Assembly: GCF_013839525.1 (NCBI RefSeq)
Contig: NZ_JACDIS010000010.1
Span: 62,001 to 126,000 of the forward strand
Direction: 5' to 3'
Source of the DNA: Chthonobacter rhizosphaerae
Lineage (GTDB): Bacteria > Pseudomonadota > Alphaproteobacteria > Rhizobiales > Pleomorphomonadaceae
DNA length: 64,000 nucleotides
In this document: positions 45,302 through 53,067 of the stretch, piece after piece
Numbering within the stretch: position 1 is the first letter of the stretch
How the letters are laid out: every line of letters starts with the position of its first letter
The notes under the pieces: model-generated
Database searches by the model: none
The model's input: the letters and a program-made list of their open reading frames with translations, nothing else
Told to the model about the DNA's origin: nothing
Made by a program: the position numbers and the translations under genes

Positions 45302-46309
45302 TCAGGCGGCGCTCGGCCGGCGCGTCCGTTCGGTCTCGCGGGTGAGAGCGGCGAGCGCCTCGTCCAGCACCTCCAGGCCCGCCCCCGGCCGGACGGCGCC
45401 CTCCGTGAGGATCCGCCGCCAGGCGCGCGCGCCGGGGCGCCCCTGGAACAGGCCCAGCATGTGGCGGGTGACGTGGCCGAGACGGCCGCCGTTCGCCAGG
45501 TGCTCCGCGATCGGCGCGCGCATGGCGTCCACCGCCGCCAGGAGGTCGGCGTCCGCGCCAGGCTCGCCGTAGAGGCGCCGGTCGGCGGCGGCGAGGATCG
45601 CCGGATCGTGGTAGGCGGCGCGGCCGATCATCACCCCGTCGAGCCCGCGGGCGATCAGCGCCTCCGCGGTGTCGAGGTCGAGAATGCCGCCGTTGATGCC
45701 GACGAAGACGTCCGGCAGCCGCGCCTTGAGGCGGACGACGCGGTCGTAGTCGAGTGGCGGGATGTCCCGGTTCTCCTTGGGGCTGAGGCCCTTCAGCCAG
45801 GCCTTGCGGGCATGCACCCAGAGCGCATCCGCCCCGGCGGCCAGAACCGCGTCGGCGAGCGCGTCGAGGGCCGTCTCCGGATCCTGGTCGTCCACGCCCA
45901 GGCGGCACTTCACCGTCACCGGAACGTCGACCGCGTCCTTCATGGCGGCCACGCACGCGGCGACCAGGGCCGGTTCCTGCATCAGGCAGGCGCCGAACCG
46001 GCCGGATTGCACCCGGTCCGACGGGCAGCCGACGTTGAGGTTGATCTCGTCGTAGCCGAACGCCGCGCCGATGCGGGCCGCCTCGGCGAGCTCCGCCGGA
46101 TCAGATCCGCCGAGCTGCAGCGCCACCGGGTGCTCGGCCGGGAAGAAGCCGAGGAGCTTGCGCCGGTCCCCGTGGATAACGGCGGGGGCGGTGACCATCT
46201 CGGTATAGAGCAGCGTCCGCCGCGTCAGCGCGCGGTGGAACAGCCGGCACCAACGATCGGTCCAGTCCATCATGGGGGCGACGGCGAGCCTGGCCGACGG
46301 GTAGAGCAT
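45302..46309 (-). CDS. dusA: tRNA dihydrouridine synthase DusA
   Basis: 335 residues. FMN-dependent reduction of U20/U20a in tRNA D-loops. The DusA-type start LAVAPMMDWTDRWCRLFHR, LLYTEMVTAPAVIHGDRRKLL, NLNVGCPSDRVQSGRFGACLM with the catalytic Cys, VHARKAWLKGLSPKENRDIPPL and GVMIGRAAYHDP are all present and separate it from DusB and DusC. ATG at 46309 has GAGG eleven bases upstream; a frame extends to 46495 without homology. Monocistronic and separated from ialB by 256 bases. Confidence 0.96.
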   Translation of the reverse strand: MLYPSARLAVAPMMDWTDRWCRLFHRALTRRTLLYTEMVTAPAVIHGDRRKLLGFFPAEHPVALQLGGSDPAELAEAARIGAAFGYDEINLNVGCPSDRVQSGRFGACLMQEPALVAACVAAMKDAVDVPVTVKCRLGVDDQDPETALDALADAVLAAGADALWVHARKAWLKGLSPKENRDIPPLDYDRVVRLKARLPDVFVGINGGILDLDTAEALIARGLDGVMIGRAAYHDPAILAAADRRLYGEPGADADLLAAVDAMRAPIAEHLANGGRLGHVTRHMLGLFQGRPGARAWRRILTEGAVRPGAGLEVLDEALAALTRETERTRRPSAA

Positions 46310-46565
46310 GTGTCCAATGACCTCGATGTGCGGAGCCACCGCCCCGGACGACGCCCGGCGGGCGGCTCCGAAGATCACGCGGGCATCCCCGCGCGGAGCG
46401 CTCCGCCGTCGGCCGTCCGAACCACGGGCCGCGCCGACGGGAACCGCCGTCCATATCGTCGGATCCGTCGACGAGGGCAAGAGGCCTGCGCCCATTCTCC
46501 GTCCTGGCGGGCCGCACGCGCCGAGCCGGGCGGGCTCCCGCCCGCCGCGCCGAAGAGCGCGGCCG

Positions 46566-47156
46566 TCAGTCCAGGAGGGCGGCCGTGCGGTCGAGGGCGG
46601 TGGTGAAGCCCTTGAGCGAAACGGCGAAGGCGACCTCCTGGCGGTTCTCCGCCCGCGCCTTCACGGTCATCGCCGCGCCGGACTTGAGCAGGGCGGTGGC
46701 GGCGCCGTCGAAGGCGAGCGGCACGATGCACCCGACGGCCAGACAGGTGCGGAACCGCAGGGACGGACCGACCGCCTCATCACCGACGAACAGGGCGACG
46801 CCGCTGTCCAGGTCGAGCCCGAACGGCAGGATCAGGATGCCCGTCGCCGTGTCGCCGGACGGTACGAGTTCGACGGACAGGACCCTTTGGCCGGACCGGT
46901 TATCGGTCTGGATCTGCGCGAACGAACACGACTTGCCCGGCCCTTGCTGGACGCAGGCCACGAACCAGTCCTGGAAGGTCTCCTGGAGAGAGGACGCGCC
47001 GCCCGGCAGGGTGGACGGGCTCGCGCCCGTCCCGGCCTGTGCGCCGACCGCGTCCACGCCCGTCCGGGCCGGGGCGGCGGCTTGAGCGGAACCGGCCAGG
47101 GCGCCGAAAACGAGAGCCAAGGCGGCATAGAAGACGCGACGTCGGCCCCTGTCCAT
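46566..47156 (-). CDS. invasion-associated locus B (IalB) family protein
   Basis: 196 residues with signal peptide (MDRGRRRVFYAALALVFGAL, cleavage after QAA). The mature part matches the IalB family: FQDWFVACVQQGPGKSCSFAQIQ, a core of beta strands (LSVELVPSG, ILILPFGLDLDSGVALFVG) and RTCLAVGCIVPLAFD. Four cysteines in two conserved pairs suggest disulfides. Named for a Bartonella virulence factor, the family is widespread in free-living Hyphomicrobiales, where its role is unknown; periplasmic. ATG at 47156 follows GGGAAGGGGGAAG. The frame upstream to 47246 is not used. Confidence 0.9.
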   Translation of the reverse strand: MDRGRRRVFYAALALVFGALAGSAQAAAPARTGVDAVGAQAGTGASPSTLPGGASSLQETFQDWFVACVQQGPGKSCSFAQIQTDNRSGQRVLSVELVPSGDTATGILILPFGLDLDSGVALFVGDEAVGPSLRFRTCLAVGCIVPLAFDGAATALLKSGAAMTVKARAENRQEVAFAVSLKGFTTALDRTAALLD

Positions 47157-47604
47157 GCTTCCCCCTTCCCTCGTCCTGAAGGCTGTTACCGCGCCCCCTG
47201 ACCATTGTAAAATATTACCGAGATCCACTAACTGTCGGCGGCGCATTCATCCGGCCGATGTGGGCGCGCGCGGGTCATGGCGGAGCGCGCGAGGTCCGAC
47301 CCGCCGAGGGGTGAGCAATCTCGTTCTTTCGGCCAATGAGGGTGTTCGATCGCGGAAATCCGGGCCGGTTTTCTACGGACCCTTTGACGCAGCGGCGGAA
47401 ATCCCATCGCGTGGCGCTGCGGGACGCCCTATGTTCCGATCGGCTCCGCCCGGCGCCATGGCGCACGGGGCGTCGATCGAATGCGCCCGCCGCGCGTTTC
47501 ACCGAACGACGCTCATCGTGTGTTCATCCGGTGTGCGCGATAACGCGAATGGAACGAGCGAACCGGACCGGTGCGTTCCACCGAGGACAACAAGGAAGGC
47601 TAGC
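47157..47604. other. 448-base divergent intergenic region
   Basis: Between ialB and the cytochrome c gene. AT-rich islands at 47205-47235 (facing ialB) suit a promoter. Frames in this region have low-complexity translations and no ribosome-binding site; no gene is called. Confidence 0.55.
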
Positions 47605-47988
47605 ATGAAGAAGAGCTTGGTTCTGGCCGCTGCACTTCTCGCCAGTTTCGCAACCGGCGCCCATGCCCAAGGCGACGCCGCCAAGGGCGAGAAGGTTTTC
47701 AAGAAGTGTCAGGCGTGCCACGCAGTCGGTCCTGACGCGAAGAACAAGGTCGGCCCGCACCTGAACAACGTGGTGGGCGCCCCGATCGGCAAGCACGCCG
47801 AAGGCTTCAAGTACTCCGAAGCGCTGTCGAGCCTCGGCGACTCCGGCAAGGTCTGGGACGAGGCCAGCCTCTCCGAGTGGCTGAAGAACCCGAAGGCCTT
47901 CGCGCCGGGCAACAAGATGGCCTTCGCCGGCCTGAAGAAGGAAGACGAGGTCGCGGACGTGATCGCGTACCTGGCGACCTTCAAGTAA
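47605..47988 (+). CDS. class I c-type cytochrome (cytochrome c2/c550-like)
   Basis: 127 residues: signal peptide MKKSLVLAAALLASFATGAHA, then the single heme site CQACH (C35, C38, H39) and the distal Met in GNKMAFAGLKK (about residue 108). VGPHLNNVVGAPIGKHAEGFKYSEAL is typical of soluble cytochrome c2/c550 (CycA) of alphaproteobacteria, a periplasmic electron carrier between the bc1 complex and terminal oxidases. A strong AAGGAAGG box precedes the ATG and a terminator follows. It could also accept electrons from the sulfide dehydrogenase encoded just downstream on the other strand; that is inference. Confidence 0.94.
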   Translation: MKKSLVLAAALLASFATGAHAQGDAAKGEKVFKKCQACHAVGPDAKNKVGPHLNNVVGAPIGKHAEGFKYSEALSSLGDSGKVWDEASLSEWLKNPKAFAPGNKMAFAGLKKEDEVADVIAYLATFK

Positions 47989-48019
47989 GGTCGAGACGGG
48001 ATCCGTCCCGACCGTCCAG

Positions 48020-48056
48020 CCGCCCGCCCCGGACCGCCGGAGCGGGCGGTTTCGTT
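48020..48056 (+). terminator. intrinsic terminator of the cytochrome c gene
   Basis: 8-bp stem CCGCCCGC / GCGGGCGG, with a 14-base loop that can pair further, followed by TTTCGTTTT. Confidence 0.85.
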
Positions 48057-48146
48057 TTCTGGAACGGGACCGGCCGCGCCGGCCAGGGCGGCGGGGCCTG
48101 GACGACCACGCGGGCGGGACACCGGCCGGCGACGTCGGCGGACGAC

Positions 48147-49412
48147 TCAGCCGATCATGTCGGCGAGGATCGCGGCGTGCCAGGCTTCCGCCTCCTCGGC
48201 GGAGACGCGGCGGACCTCGGCGCTCTCGCCGGGCTGGCTGACGAAGCCCTGGACCGACTTGATGGCGCCTTCGGCGATGCCGTAGAGCGCGCCGACCTTC
48301 ACGGCGTCCCCCGGGGCGATCAAGCTCCAGCAGGTGTTGAAATAGCGCGGCTCCGGGCGCGGGCCGCCGAGGAGATCGGCCAGCGCCGCCACGGCGGCGA
48401 CCCGCCCCTGGGAGGCGGCCGCGAAGGCGGATTTCGGCATCTCGCCGGCGCGGGCGGCGTCGCCGATCACCTGGATCGACGGGTCGGCCTTGGCGCGCAT
48501 GGAGGCGGCCTCCACCGGGCACCAGCCGTCCGCATCGCCGAGACCGGCGTCGAGCGCCAGGGCGCCGGCCTTCTGCGGCGGGATGACGGAGACGAGATCG
48601 CCGTCGAACCGGTCGAACTCGGTCTCCACCGCGGTGCCGGCCGGCTCGACCGCGCGCAGGCCGCCGTGCACGGACGGCGGGAGCCACTGGATCATGCCCG
48701 GATAGTGCCGCTCCCAGCCCTCCTGGAAGAGCGCCTGCTTGGGGAAGGACTCCTTGGCGTCGAGGATGGTGATGCGGGCGTCGCCGCGCCCGGACGTCTT
48801 CAGCACGTGCGCCATGAGGGCCGCCCGCTCGTAAGGGCCCGGCGGGCACCGGTAGGGGTTCGGCGGCACGACCATGACGACCGACGCGCCCTGATCGAGG
48901 GCCGCGAGACGGCGGATCAGAAGCTCCGTCTGCGGGCCGGCCTTCCAGGCGTGCGGCATGCGCTCGGCCGCCTCCACCGAATAGCCCGCGACGGTGTCGA
49001 AGCGGAAGTCCACCCCCGGCGACAGGATGAGCCGGTCGTAGGGCACGCGCGACCCGTCGGACAGGCGCAGCGCCTTGCCCTCCCGGTCGATCGCCTCGAC
49101 CCGGGCGGTGACCACGTCGATGCCGTGCTCGCCCGCCTGCGCGGGGCGATGGGTGATGTCCGCCATGGTGCGCAGGCCGGCGACGACCCAGTTGGAGAAG
49201 AAGCACGAGACGTAGGTTGGGTTCGCCTCGACGAGCGTTACATGGACCCGGTCGCCGCCGAGACGGCTGGCGGTGCGCGCCGCGACGGCGCCGCCCGGCC
49301 CGCCGCCGACGACGACCAGGCGCGGAACGGCGGAGCGGCCCGGGCCGGCTCCGGCGAGGAGGCCCGAGCCGACGATGGCGAGTTCCAGAAGACGGCGGCG
49401 GGTGATCGTCAT
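48147..49412 (-). CDS. fccB: flavocytochrome c sulfide dehydrogenase, flavoprotein subunit (FccB/SoxF)
   Basis: 421 residues. A twin-arginine signal (TRRRLLELAIVGSGLLAGAG) is followed by the FAD-binding PRLVVVGGGPGGAVAARTA, LILSPGVDFRFD, the redox Cys in YRCPPGPYERA and the second redox Cys in YFNTCWSLIAPGD, and VIGDAARAGEMPKSAF. These make up the FCSD flavoprotein family that oxidises sulfide in the periplasm and passes electrons to its cytochrome partner. It overlaps the upstream cytochrome c gene by 4 bases. In sox operons this protein is called SoxF. Last gene of a four-gene leftward operon (soxY, soxZ, cytochrome c, fccB). Confidence 0.92.
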   Translation of the reverse strand: MTITRRRLLELAIVGSGLLAGAGPGRSAVPRLVVVGGGPGGAVAARTASRLGGDRVHVTLVEANPTYVSCFFSNWVVAGLRTMADITHRPAQAGEHGIDVVTARVEAIDREGKALRLSDGSRVPYDRLILSPGVDFRFDTVAGYSVEAAERMPHAWKAGPQTELLIRRLAALDQGASVVMVVPPNPYRCPPGPYERAALMAHVLKTSGRGDARITILDAKESFPKQALFQEGWERHYPGMIQWLPPSVHGGLRAVEPAGTAVETEFDRFDGDLVSVIPPQKAGALALDAGLGDADGWCPVEAASMRAKADPSIQVIGDAARAGEMPKSAFAAASQGRVAAVAALADLLGGPRPEPRYFNTCWSLIAPGDAVKVGALYGIAEGAIKSVQGFVSQPGESAEVRRVSAEEAEAWHAAILADMIG

Positions 49413-49726
49413 GGGGCCGGCCTCTCGGAGGCCAGATAGGCGGCGAGCGCCGCGAGTGTCCGGTCGTCGAGCCCGGCGACGGCGGCGGCCATGGCGGGGT
49501 GGACGCGGCGGCCGTCCCGGTAGTCGCGGAGCGTCGCCGCGAGGGCGTCGGGCTCCGCCCGGCCGATGGCCGGAATGGCCGCAGACGGCCCGGCGGCGGC
49601 GTGGCAGCCGCGGCAGGTCTCGGCGAGGTAGGCGGTGCGGTCGTCCGACCCGTCGGCGAGCGACGGCGCGGCCGAAAGGCCGACCACAACCGCCGCGCCG
49701 AGAAGCGCGGCCCGATGCCCGGTCAT
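49409..49726 (-). CDS. monoheme cytochrome c subunit of the sulfide dehydrogenase (FccA/SoxE-like)
   Basis: 105 residues with signal peptide (MTGHRAALLGAAVVVGLSAA, cleavage near SLADG) and one heme motif CRGCH (C38, C41, H42). The likely sixth ligand is Met in VHPAMAAAVAGL. It precedes fccB with an ATGA overlap, so it should be the cytochrome subunit. It is much shorter than SoxE of Paracoccus, which is diheme, and closer to the single-heme FccA type. Downstream of soxZ by 131 bases in the same orientation. Confidence 0.9.
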   Translation of the reverse strand: MTGHRAALLGAAVVVGLSAAPSLADGSDDRTAYLAETCRGCHAAAGPSAAIPAIGRAEPDALAATLRDYRDGRRVHPAMAAAVAGLDDRTLAALAAYLASERPAP

Positions 49727-49857
49727 GATGCTCCCTCCCCCTCCCCGCCCGGCTCTTCGTGGCCCGTGTGGATGACCCATCCTACATGAGGGGCCGATGC
49801 GCGCCAGAGGGCGGAGCGCCGCCGGAATATGGGGCGCCCGGTCCGGCGGATCGGCCC

Positions 49858-50181
49858 TCAGGCCTCCACCGTGAGGATCGCCTCGACTTCGGCCCGCTCG
49901 CCGCCGTCTTCGATCCAGACGAACCGGAAGGCGCCGCTGCGCCGGGCCAGGAACGCGATCTCCAGGAAGGGATTGGCGGCGACGCCGGGCTCCAGGTCCC
50001 AAGCGAGGACCGGCGCCCCGTCGAACGTGCATTCGAAGCGGTGGACGATCCGGCGCGGCACGCGACGGCCGTCGGGGCCGAGGCGGAGCCCCGATTCCAT
50101 CGGATGCATCAGCAGCGCCCGGATGATGATCGCCTCGCCGGCCTTGGCGGTGGCCGGCACCTTGACGCGGGGTGTTTCCAT
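49858..50181 (-). CDS. soxZ: thiosulfate-oxidising complex protein SoxZ
   Basis: 107 residues with the SoxZ pattern RVKVPATAKAGEAIIIRALLMHPMESG, then FECTFDGAPVLAWDLEPGVAANPFL and the C-terminal GAFRFVWIEDGGE. SoxZ has no signal peptide and is exported with SoxY as a heterodimer that carries the sulfur substrate. ATG at 50181 overlaps the soxY stop by one base (TGATG), the coupling expected for the obligate pair. The longer frame to 50214 lies within soxY. Confidence 0.95.
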   Translation of the reverse strand: METPRVKVPATAKAGEAIIIRALLMHPMESGLRLGPDGRRVPRRIVHRFECTFDGAPVLAWDLEPGVAANPFLEIAFLARRSGAFRFVWIEDGGERAEVEAILTVEA

Positions 50182-50651
50182 CAGCCCGGCTCCAGCGGCA
50201 GGTCGAAGCCGCAACCACCGACGACCACCGCCACCATGCCCTCGGCGCGCAGCACGCGCCCGCCGGCGGTCTCGGCCAGGGCGATCACCGTCTGCGACCG
50301 GGCGAGGCGGATACGGGTGGCGAGGCGCAGCGGACAGCCGGTGTCGCCCACATGGAAGGTGGCGATCCGGACGAGCGGGTTGTCGGGCGCCAGAAGGCGG
50401 ACGCGGGTGATCGGATCATCGGCTCCGCCGGATCGCAGCACGACCGGCACCGAGTATCCGCTTTCCGCCACCTCCGGAACCTCGAGCGTCAGGTCACCGG
50501 TGTCGACAGGTCGGCCGGCGGCGAAAAGGGCGATCTCCGAATCGGTTCGCGCCGCGGTCGCGGCCGCGCTGGAGGTGAACGAACCGAGACAAGGTGCCGC
50601 AAGCGCCCATGAGAGGACGCGCCTGCGGGTTGGTGCATTCGGACGCCACAC
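50181..50651 (-). CDS. soxY: sulfur carrier protein SoxY with C-terminal extension
   Basis: 156 residues from a GTG start with GGAGG nine bases upstream. A twin-arginine signal (TRRRVLSWALAAPCLGSF) precedes the SoxY fold. The substrate-carrying cysteine is in VVVGGCG (C147), but the chain continues for eight more residues (FDLPLEPG) beyond GGCG; canonical SoxY ends at GGCGG, with the cysteine on a flexible terminal arm. Immediately upstream of soxZ with a one-base overlap. The operon lacks soxAX, soxB and soxCD within the window. The start and stop were read directly. Confidence 0.93.
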   Translation of the reverse strand: MWRPNAPTRRRVLSWALAAPCLGSFTSSAAATAARTDSEIALFAAGRPVDTGDLTLEVPEVAESGYSVPVVLRSGGADDPITRVRLLAPDNPLVRIATFHVGDTGCPLRLATRIRLARSQTVIALAETAGGRVLRAEGMVAVVVGGCGFDLPLEPG

Positions 50652-50792
50652 GATCGAAAGCCTCCGCTATTCCCCTGATTCAAAGCGACTTTTCGACGAA
50701 TTGCGACCGCCCGCCGAGGACGGCTGACGCGCCGCCGGCCATCCGGCGATAACGCTACGTAAGCCATTTCCCACTTTGCGCTTTTAACCTTG

Positions 50793-50809
50793 TTATAAAT
50801 GCGTATAAT
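50793..50809. promoter_or_regulatory. divergent promoter/operator of sox operon and ArsR regulator
   Basis: An AT-rich patch in otherwise GC-rich DNA contains TTATA-N6-TATAA (50793-50797 and 50804-50808) and a perfect TATAAT (50804-50809), a -10 candidate for the ArsR gene. The inverted repeat is a candidate operator for the ArsR protein. Confidence 0.5.
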
Positions 50810-50879
50810 TGTGTCATTAACACCTACACGTCGCGTAGCCAGCGTACGACATGGTTCCAACGCAACTTTGGGCACCCCC

Positions 50880-51263
50880 ATGCAGCACGACCCCAATATC
50901 ACGAAGCAAACGACGGGAATCGGCGACATCGCCAAGAAGGCAAGTGATACGCTCCGGGCTCTTTCGCACGAGCACCGCCTCATGATCATCGGTCTCCTCG
51001 CTCGCGGCGAGAAGTCCGTCGGCGAGCTCGAGCGCATCCTCGAACTTCCGCAGCCGGCAGTATCGCAGCAACTGGCCCGTTTGCGTCTTGACAATCTCGT
51101 CACCTGCCGTCGCGACGGCCGCACCATCTACTACAGCGTGACCCCAGCCCGGATCGGCGATCTCTTCAACGAGCTGAGCGTCATCCTGCTGCCGGGCGAG
51201 GCCCACGAGGCTTCCGAGGTGACGAGCTTCGAACAGGTCCAGTATCGCGCGGCCGCGCGCTGA
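50880..51263 (+). CDS. ArsR family transcriptional regulator, divergent from soxY
   Basis: 127 residues. Winged helix-turn-helix: LRALSHEHRLMIIGLLARGEKSVGEL, then the recognition region LPQPAVSQQLARLRLDNLV and wing CRRDGRTIYYSV. Position suggests a SoxR/BigR-type repressor of the sulfur operon. Such regulators sense persulfide or sulfane sulfur through a pair of cysteines (one in the LLC-type helix, one near the C-terminus); here the first position is Gly (IIGLL, residue 38) and the only cysteine is C76 in the wing. So sensing must differ. ATG at 50880 gives the family length. Confidence 0.9.
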   Translation: MQHDPNITKQTTGIGDIAKKASDTLRALSHEHRLMIIGLLARGEKSVGELERILELPQPAVSQQLARLRLDNLVTCRRDGRTIYYSVTPARIGDLFNELSVILLPGEAHEASEVTSFEQVQYRAAAR

Positions 51264-51348
51264 CCGGCAGTCTGCCCCGCCAGCTTTCCGCCCGCTCCGC
51301 AGCCGTCGTTCCGCATTGCAGCATTTCGTCATTTTCCCGAGCCTCAAC

Positions 51349-51373
51349 AACCCCGCCTCGCGCGGGGTTTTTT
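51349..51373 (+). terminator. intrinsic terminator of the ArsR gene
   Basis: 8-bp stem AACCCCGC / GCGGGGTT, loop CTCGC, then six T. Confidence 0.93.
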
Positions 51374-51391
51374 CTTGGCCGGAACGCAGCA

Positions 51392-51420
51392 AGGCCCGAT
51401 CCGCTGGGCGGATCGGGCCT
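51392..51420 (-). terminator. hairpin downstream of the entericidin gene
   Basis: Perfect 12-bp stem (AGGCCCGATCCG / CGGATCGGGCCT) with a five-base loop. Reading leftward it is followed by TTGCTG, a weak T tract, so it may end the entericidin transcript at 51520. Confidence 0.55.
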
Positions 51421-51519
51421 GACCTTGAGGCACGGCTGCCACATGCCCCCCGGGGCTAATCGCATCCGGGGACGGCGTTCACACGCGAACGGCCGGGCGG
51501 ACGTCCGGCCTTCAGCGGA

Positions 51520-51654
51520 TCAGCGAGCCACGTCCTCGACCGCGTCGCCGGTTTCGCGGACGTCGCGTCCGACGCCGCGGACGGTGTTGTCGCAGGCGCT
51601 GAGCACGAACGACGAGATGAGGACAGCCACAAGAGCAACGAAGGACTTGGACAT
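51520..51654 (-). CDS. entericidin A/B family lipoprotein
   Basis: 44 residues, too short for most gene finders. MSKSFVALVAVLISSFVLSAC is a lipoprotein signal with lipobox L-S-A-C (C21), leaving a mature 24-residue amphipathic peptide DNTVRGVGRDVRETGDAVEDV, which is the entericidin pattern (V-x-G-x-G-R-D-V-x-x-x-G). Entericidins are small membrane lipoproteins with toxin-antidote-like roles in E. coli, induced in stationary phase; here a single copy is present. Single gene with a long upstream region to the ABC operon. Confidence 0.9.
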   Translation of the reverse strand: MSKSFVALVAVLISSFVLSACDNTVRGVGRDVRETGDAVEDVAR

Positions 51655-51958
51655 GGGTGGATGATCCCTTCTGGCGACGCCAAGGACCGGACCTGTCAGG
51701 GGATGGGGCCTCGGGCCGCCGCGGATCGGATCCGCCTTGGCCGTTTCGCCCCGCCGGTCGTCGTTCGGGCGGGGATGTCCGCCTTTTCTCGGGCGGAACG
51801 GCTCCTCCCGGCCGGAACGACCCCGAGGGTCTGACAAGGGTCCGGCGCTCCAGCCTGCGTCTATCGGCCGTCGCGCCTGTCCGTAACGCGTGCGGGCGGG
51901 ACGCAAGTTCCCGCCCGCACGACATTTTCCACAGAGGATCAACCGAATGGCCGCCGGA
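51655..51958. other. 304-base region with a strong hairpin
   Basis: Between the entericidin start and the stop of the NMT1-type binding-protein gene. A perfect 13-bp stem (51889-51901 with 51909-51921), loop CGCAAGT, lies 38 bases past the binding-protein stop and probably marks the 3' end of the ABC operon, though no T run follows leftward. Otherwise no gene is supported. Confidence 0.55.
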
Positions 51959-52951
51959 TCACTTCAGCATGTCGGTGACCGCGTGGGTCCAGGCGCCGGT
52001 GGGCTCCTTGGTGATGACCGGGGCCTCGCCGCCGGCGGCGAGCAGGATCTTCACCGTGCGCTCGTAGTCGGCCGGGTCGAGGGTGCCGTCTGAGCCCTCG
52101 GTCAGCTTGTTGATCTCGCCCATCATGCGGACCTGGTGCTTCTCGGTCTGGGCGCCGGTCTCGTCGTTGTCGAGCACGATCTGCGCCGCCTCCTCGGTGT
52201 TCTCCCGGGCGTAGGCCCAGCCCTTCAGGGAGGCGCGGACGAACTTGGCCATCTTGTCCACGAAGGCCGGATCCTGGAGCTTGTCCTCCATCACGTAGAG
52301 GCCGTCCTCCAGGGTGGCGACGCCCTGCTCCTCGTACTTGAACACCACGAGGTCCTCGGGCTTGAAGCCGGCGTCGATGACCTGCCAGTACTCGTTGTAC
52401 GTCATGGTGGAGATGCAGGCCGCCTGCTTCTGGATCAGCGGATCCACGTTGAAGCCCTGCTTCAGCACGGTGACGCCGTCGGCGCCGCCGGTGGTCGGGA
52501 TCCCGAGCGTCGCCATCCAGGACAGGAACGGATACTCGTTGCCGAAGAACCAGACGCCGAGGGTCTTGCCCTTGAAGTCCTCCGGCTTGGTGATGCCGGT
52601 CTCCTTCAGGCAGGTCAGCATCATGCCGGAGCGCTTGAACGGCTGGGCGATGTTGACCAGCGGCACGCCCTTCTCGCGGCTGGCGAGGGCGGAGGGCATC
52701 CAGTCGACGATGACGTCGGCGCCGCCGCCGGCGATCACCTGCGGCGGGGCGATGTCCGGTCCGCCGGCCTTGATGGTGACGTCGAGGCCTTCCTCTTCGT
52801 AGAAGCCCTTGTCCTTGGCCACGTAGTAGCCGGCGAACTGGGCCTGCGTCACCCACTTCAGCTGGATGGTGACCGGGTCGGCCGCCAGCGCGGGCCCGGA
52901 GACGAGGCCGGCGACGAGGCCGAGAGCAGCGATTGCACGTTTGGTCGTCAT
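51959..52951 (-). CDS. ABC transporter substrate-binding protein, NMT1/THI5-like (pyrimidine importer candidate)
   Basis: 330 residues with signal peptide (MTTKRAIAALGLVAGLVSG, cleavage at ALAAD). The NMT1/THI5-type pattern is clear: VTIQLKWVTQAQFAGYYVAKDKG, the downstream GVWFFGNEYPFLSWM and a final soluble helical tail. Family members bind thiamine precursors, riboflavin, nucleobases or aromatic sulfonates. Because the neighbouring genes are a dihydropyrimidinase and carbamoyl hydrolase, a pyrimidine or hydantoin ligand is inferred. It is the last gene of the transporter set in transcript order (116 bases after the second permease), an unusual position. Confidence 0.9.
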   Translation of the reverse strand: MTTKRAIAALGLVAGLVSGPALAADPVTIQLKWVTQAQFAGYYVAKDKGFYEEEGLDVTIKAGGPDIAPPQVIAGGGADVIVDWMPSALASREKGVPLVNIAQPFKRSGMMLTCLKETGITKPEDFKGKTLGVWFFGNEYPFLSWMATLGIPTTGGADGVTVLKQGFNVDPLIQKQAACISTMTYNEYWQVIDAGFKPEDLVVFKYEEQGVATLEDGLYVMEDKLQDPAFVDKMAKFVRASLKGWAYARENTEEAAQIVLDNDETGAQTEKHQVRMMGEINKLTEGSDGTLDPADYERTVKILLAAGGEAPVITKEPTGAWTHAVTDMLK

Positions 52952-53067
52952 GGTGCTTCCCCTCTTTATGTGCCTTCGGTCGCCGGCTCGATCCGGCGCC
53001 TTGGGTGCATGCGCATCCGGGCGCGTGCGCCCGGGTGCGGTATCCGCCGGCCCCCGCCCCTCGCCGT

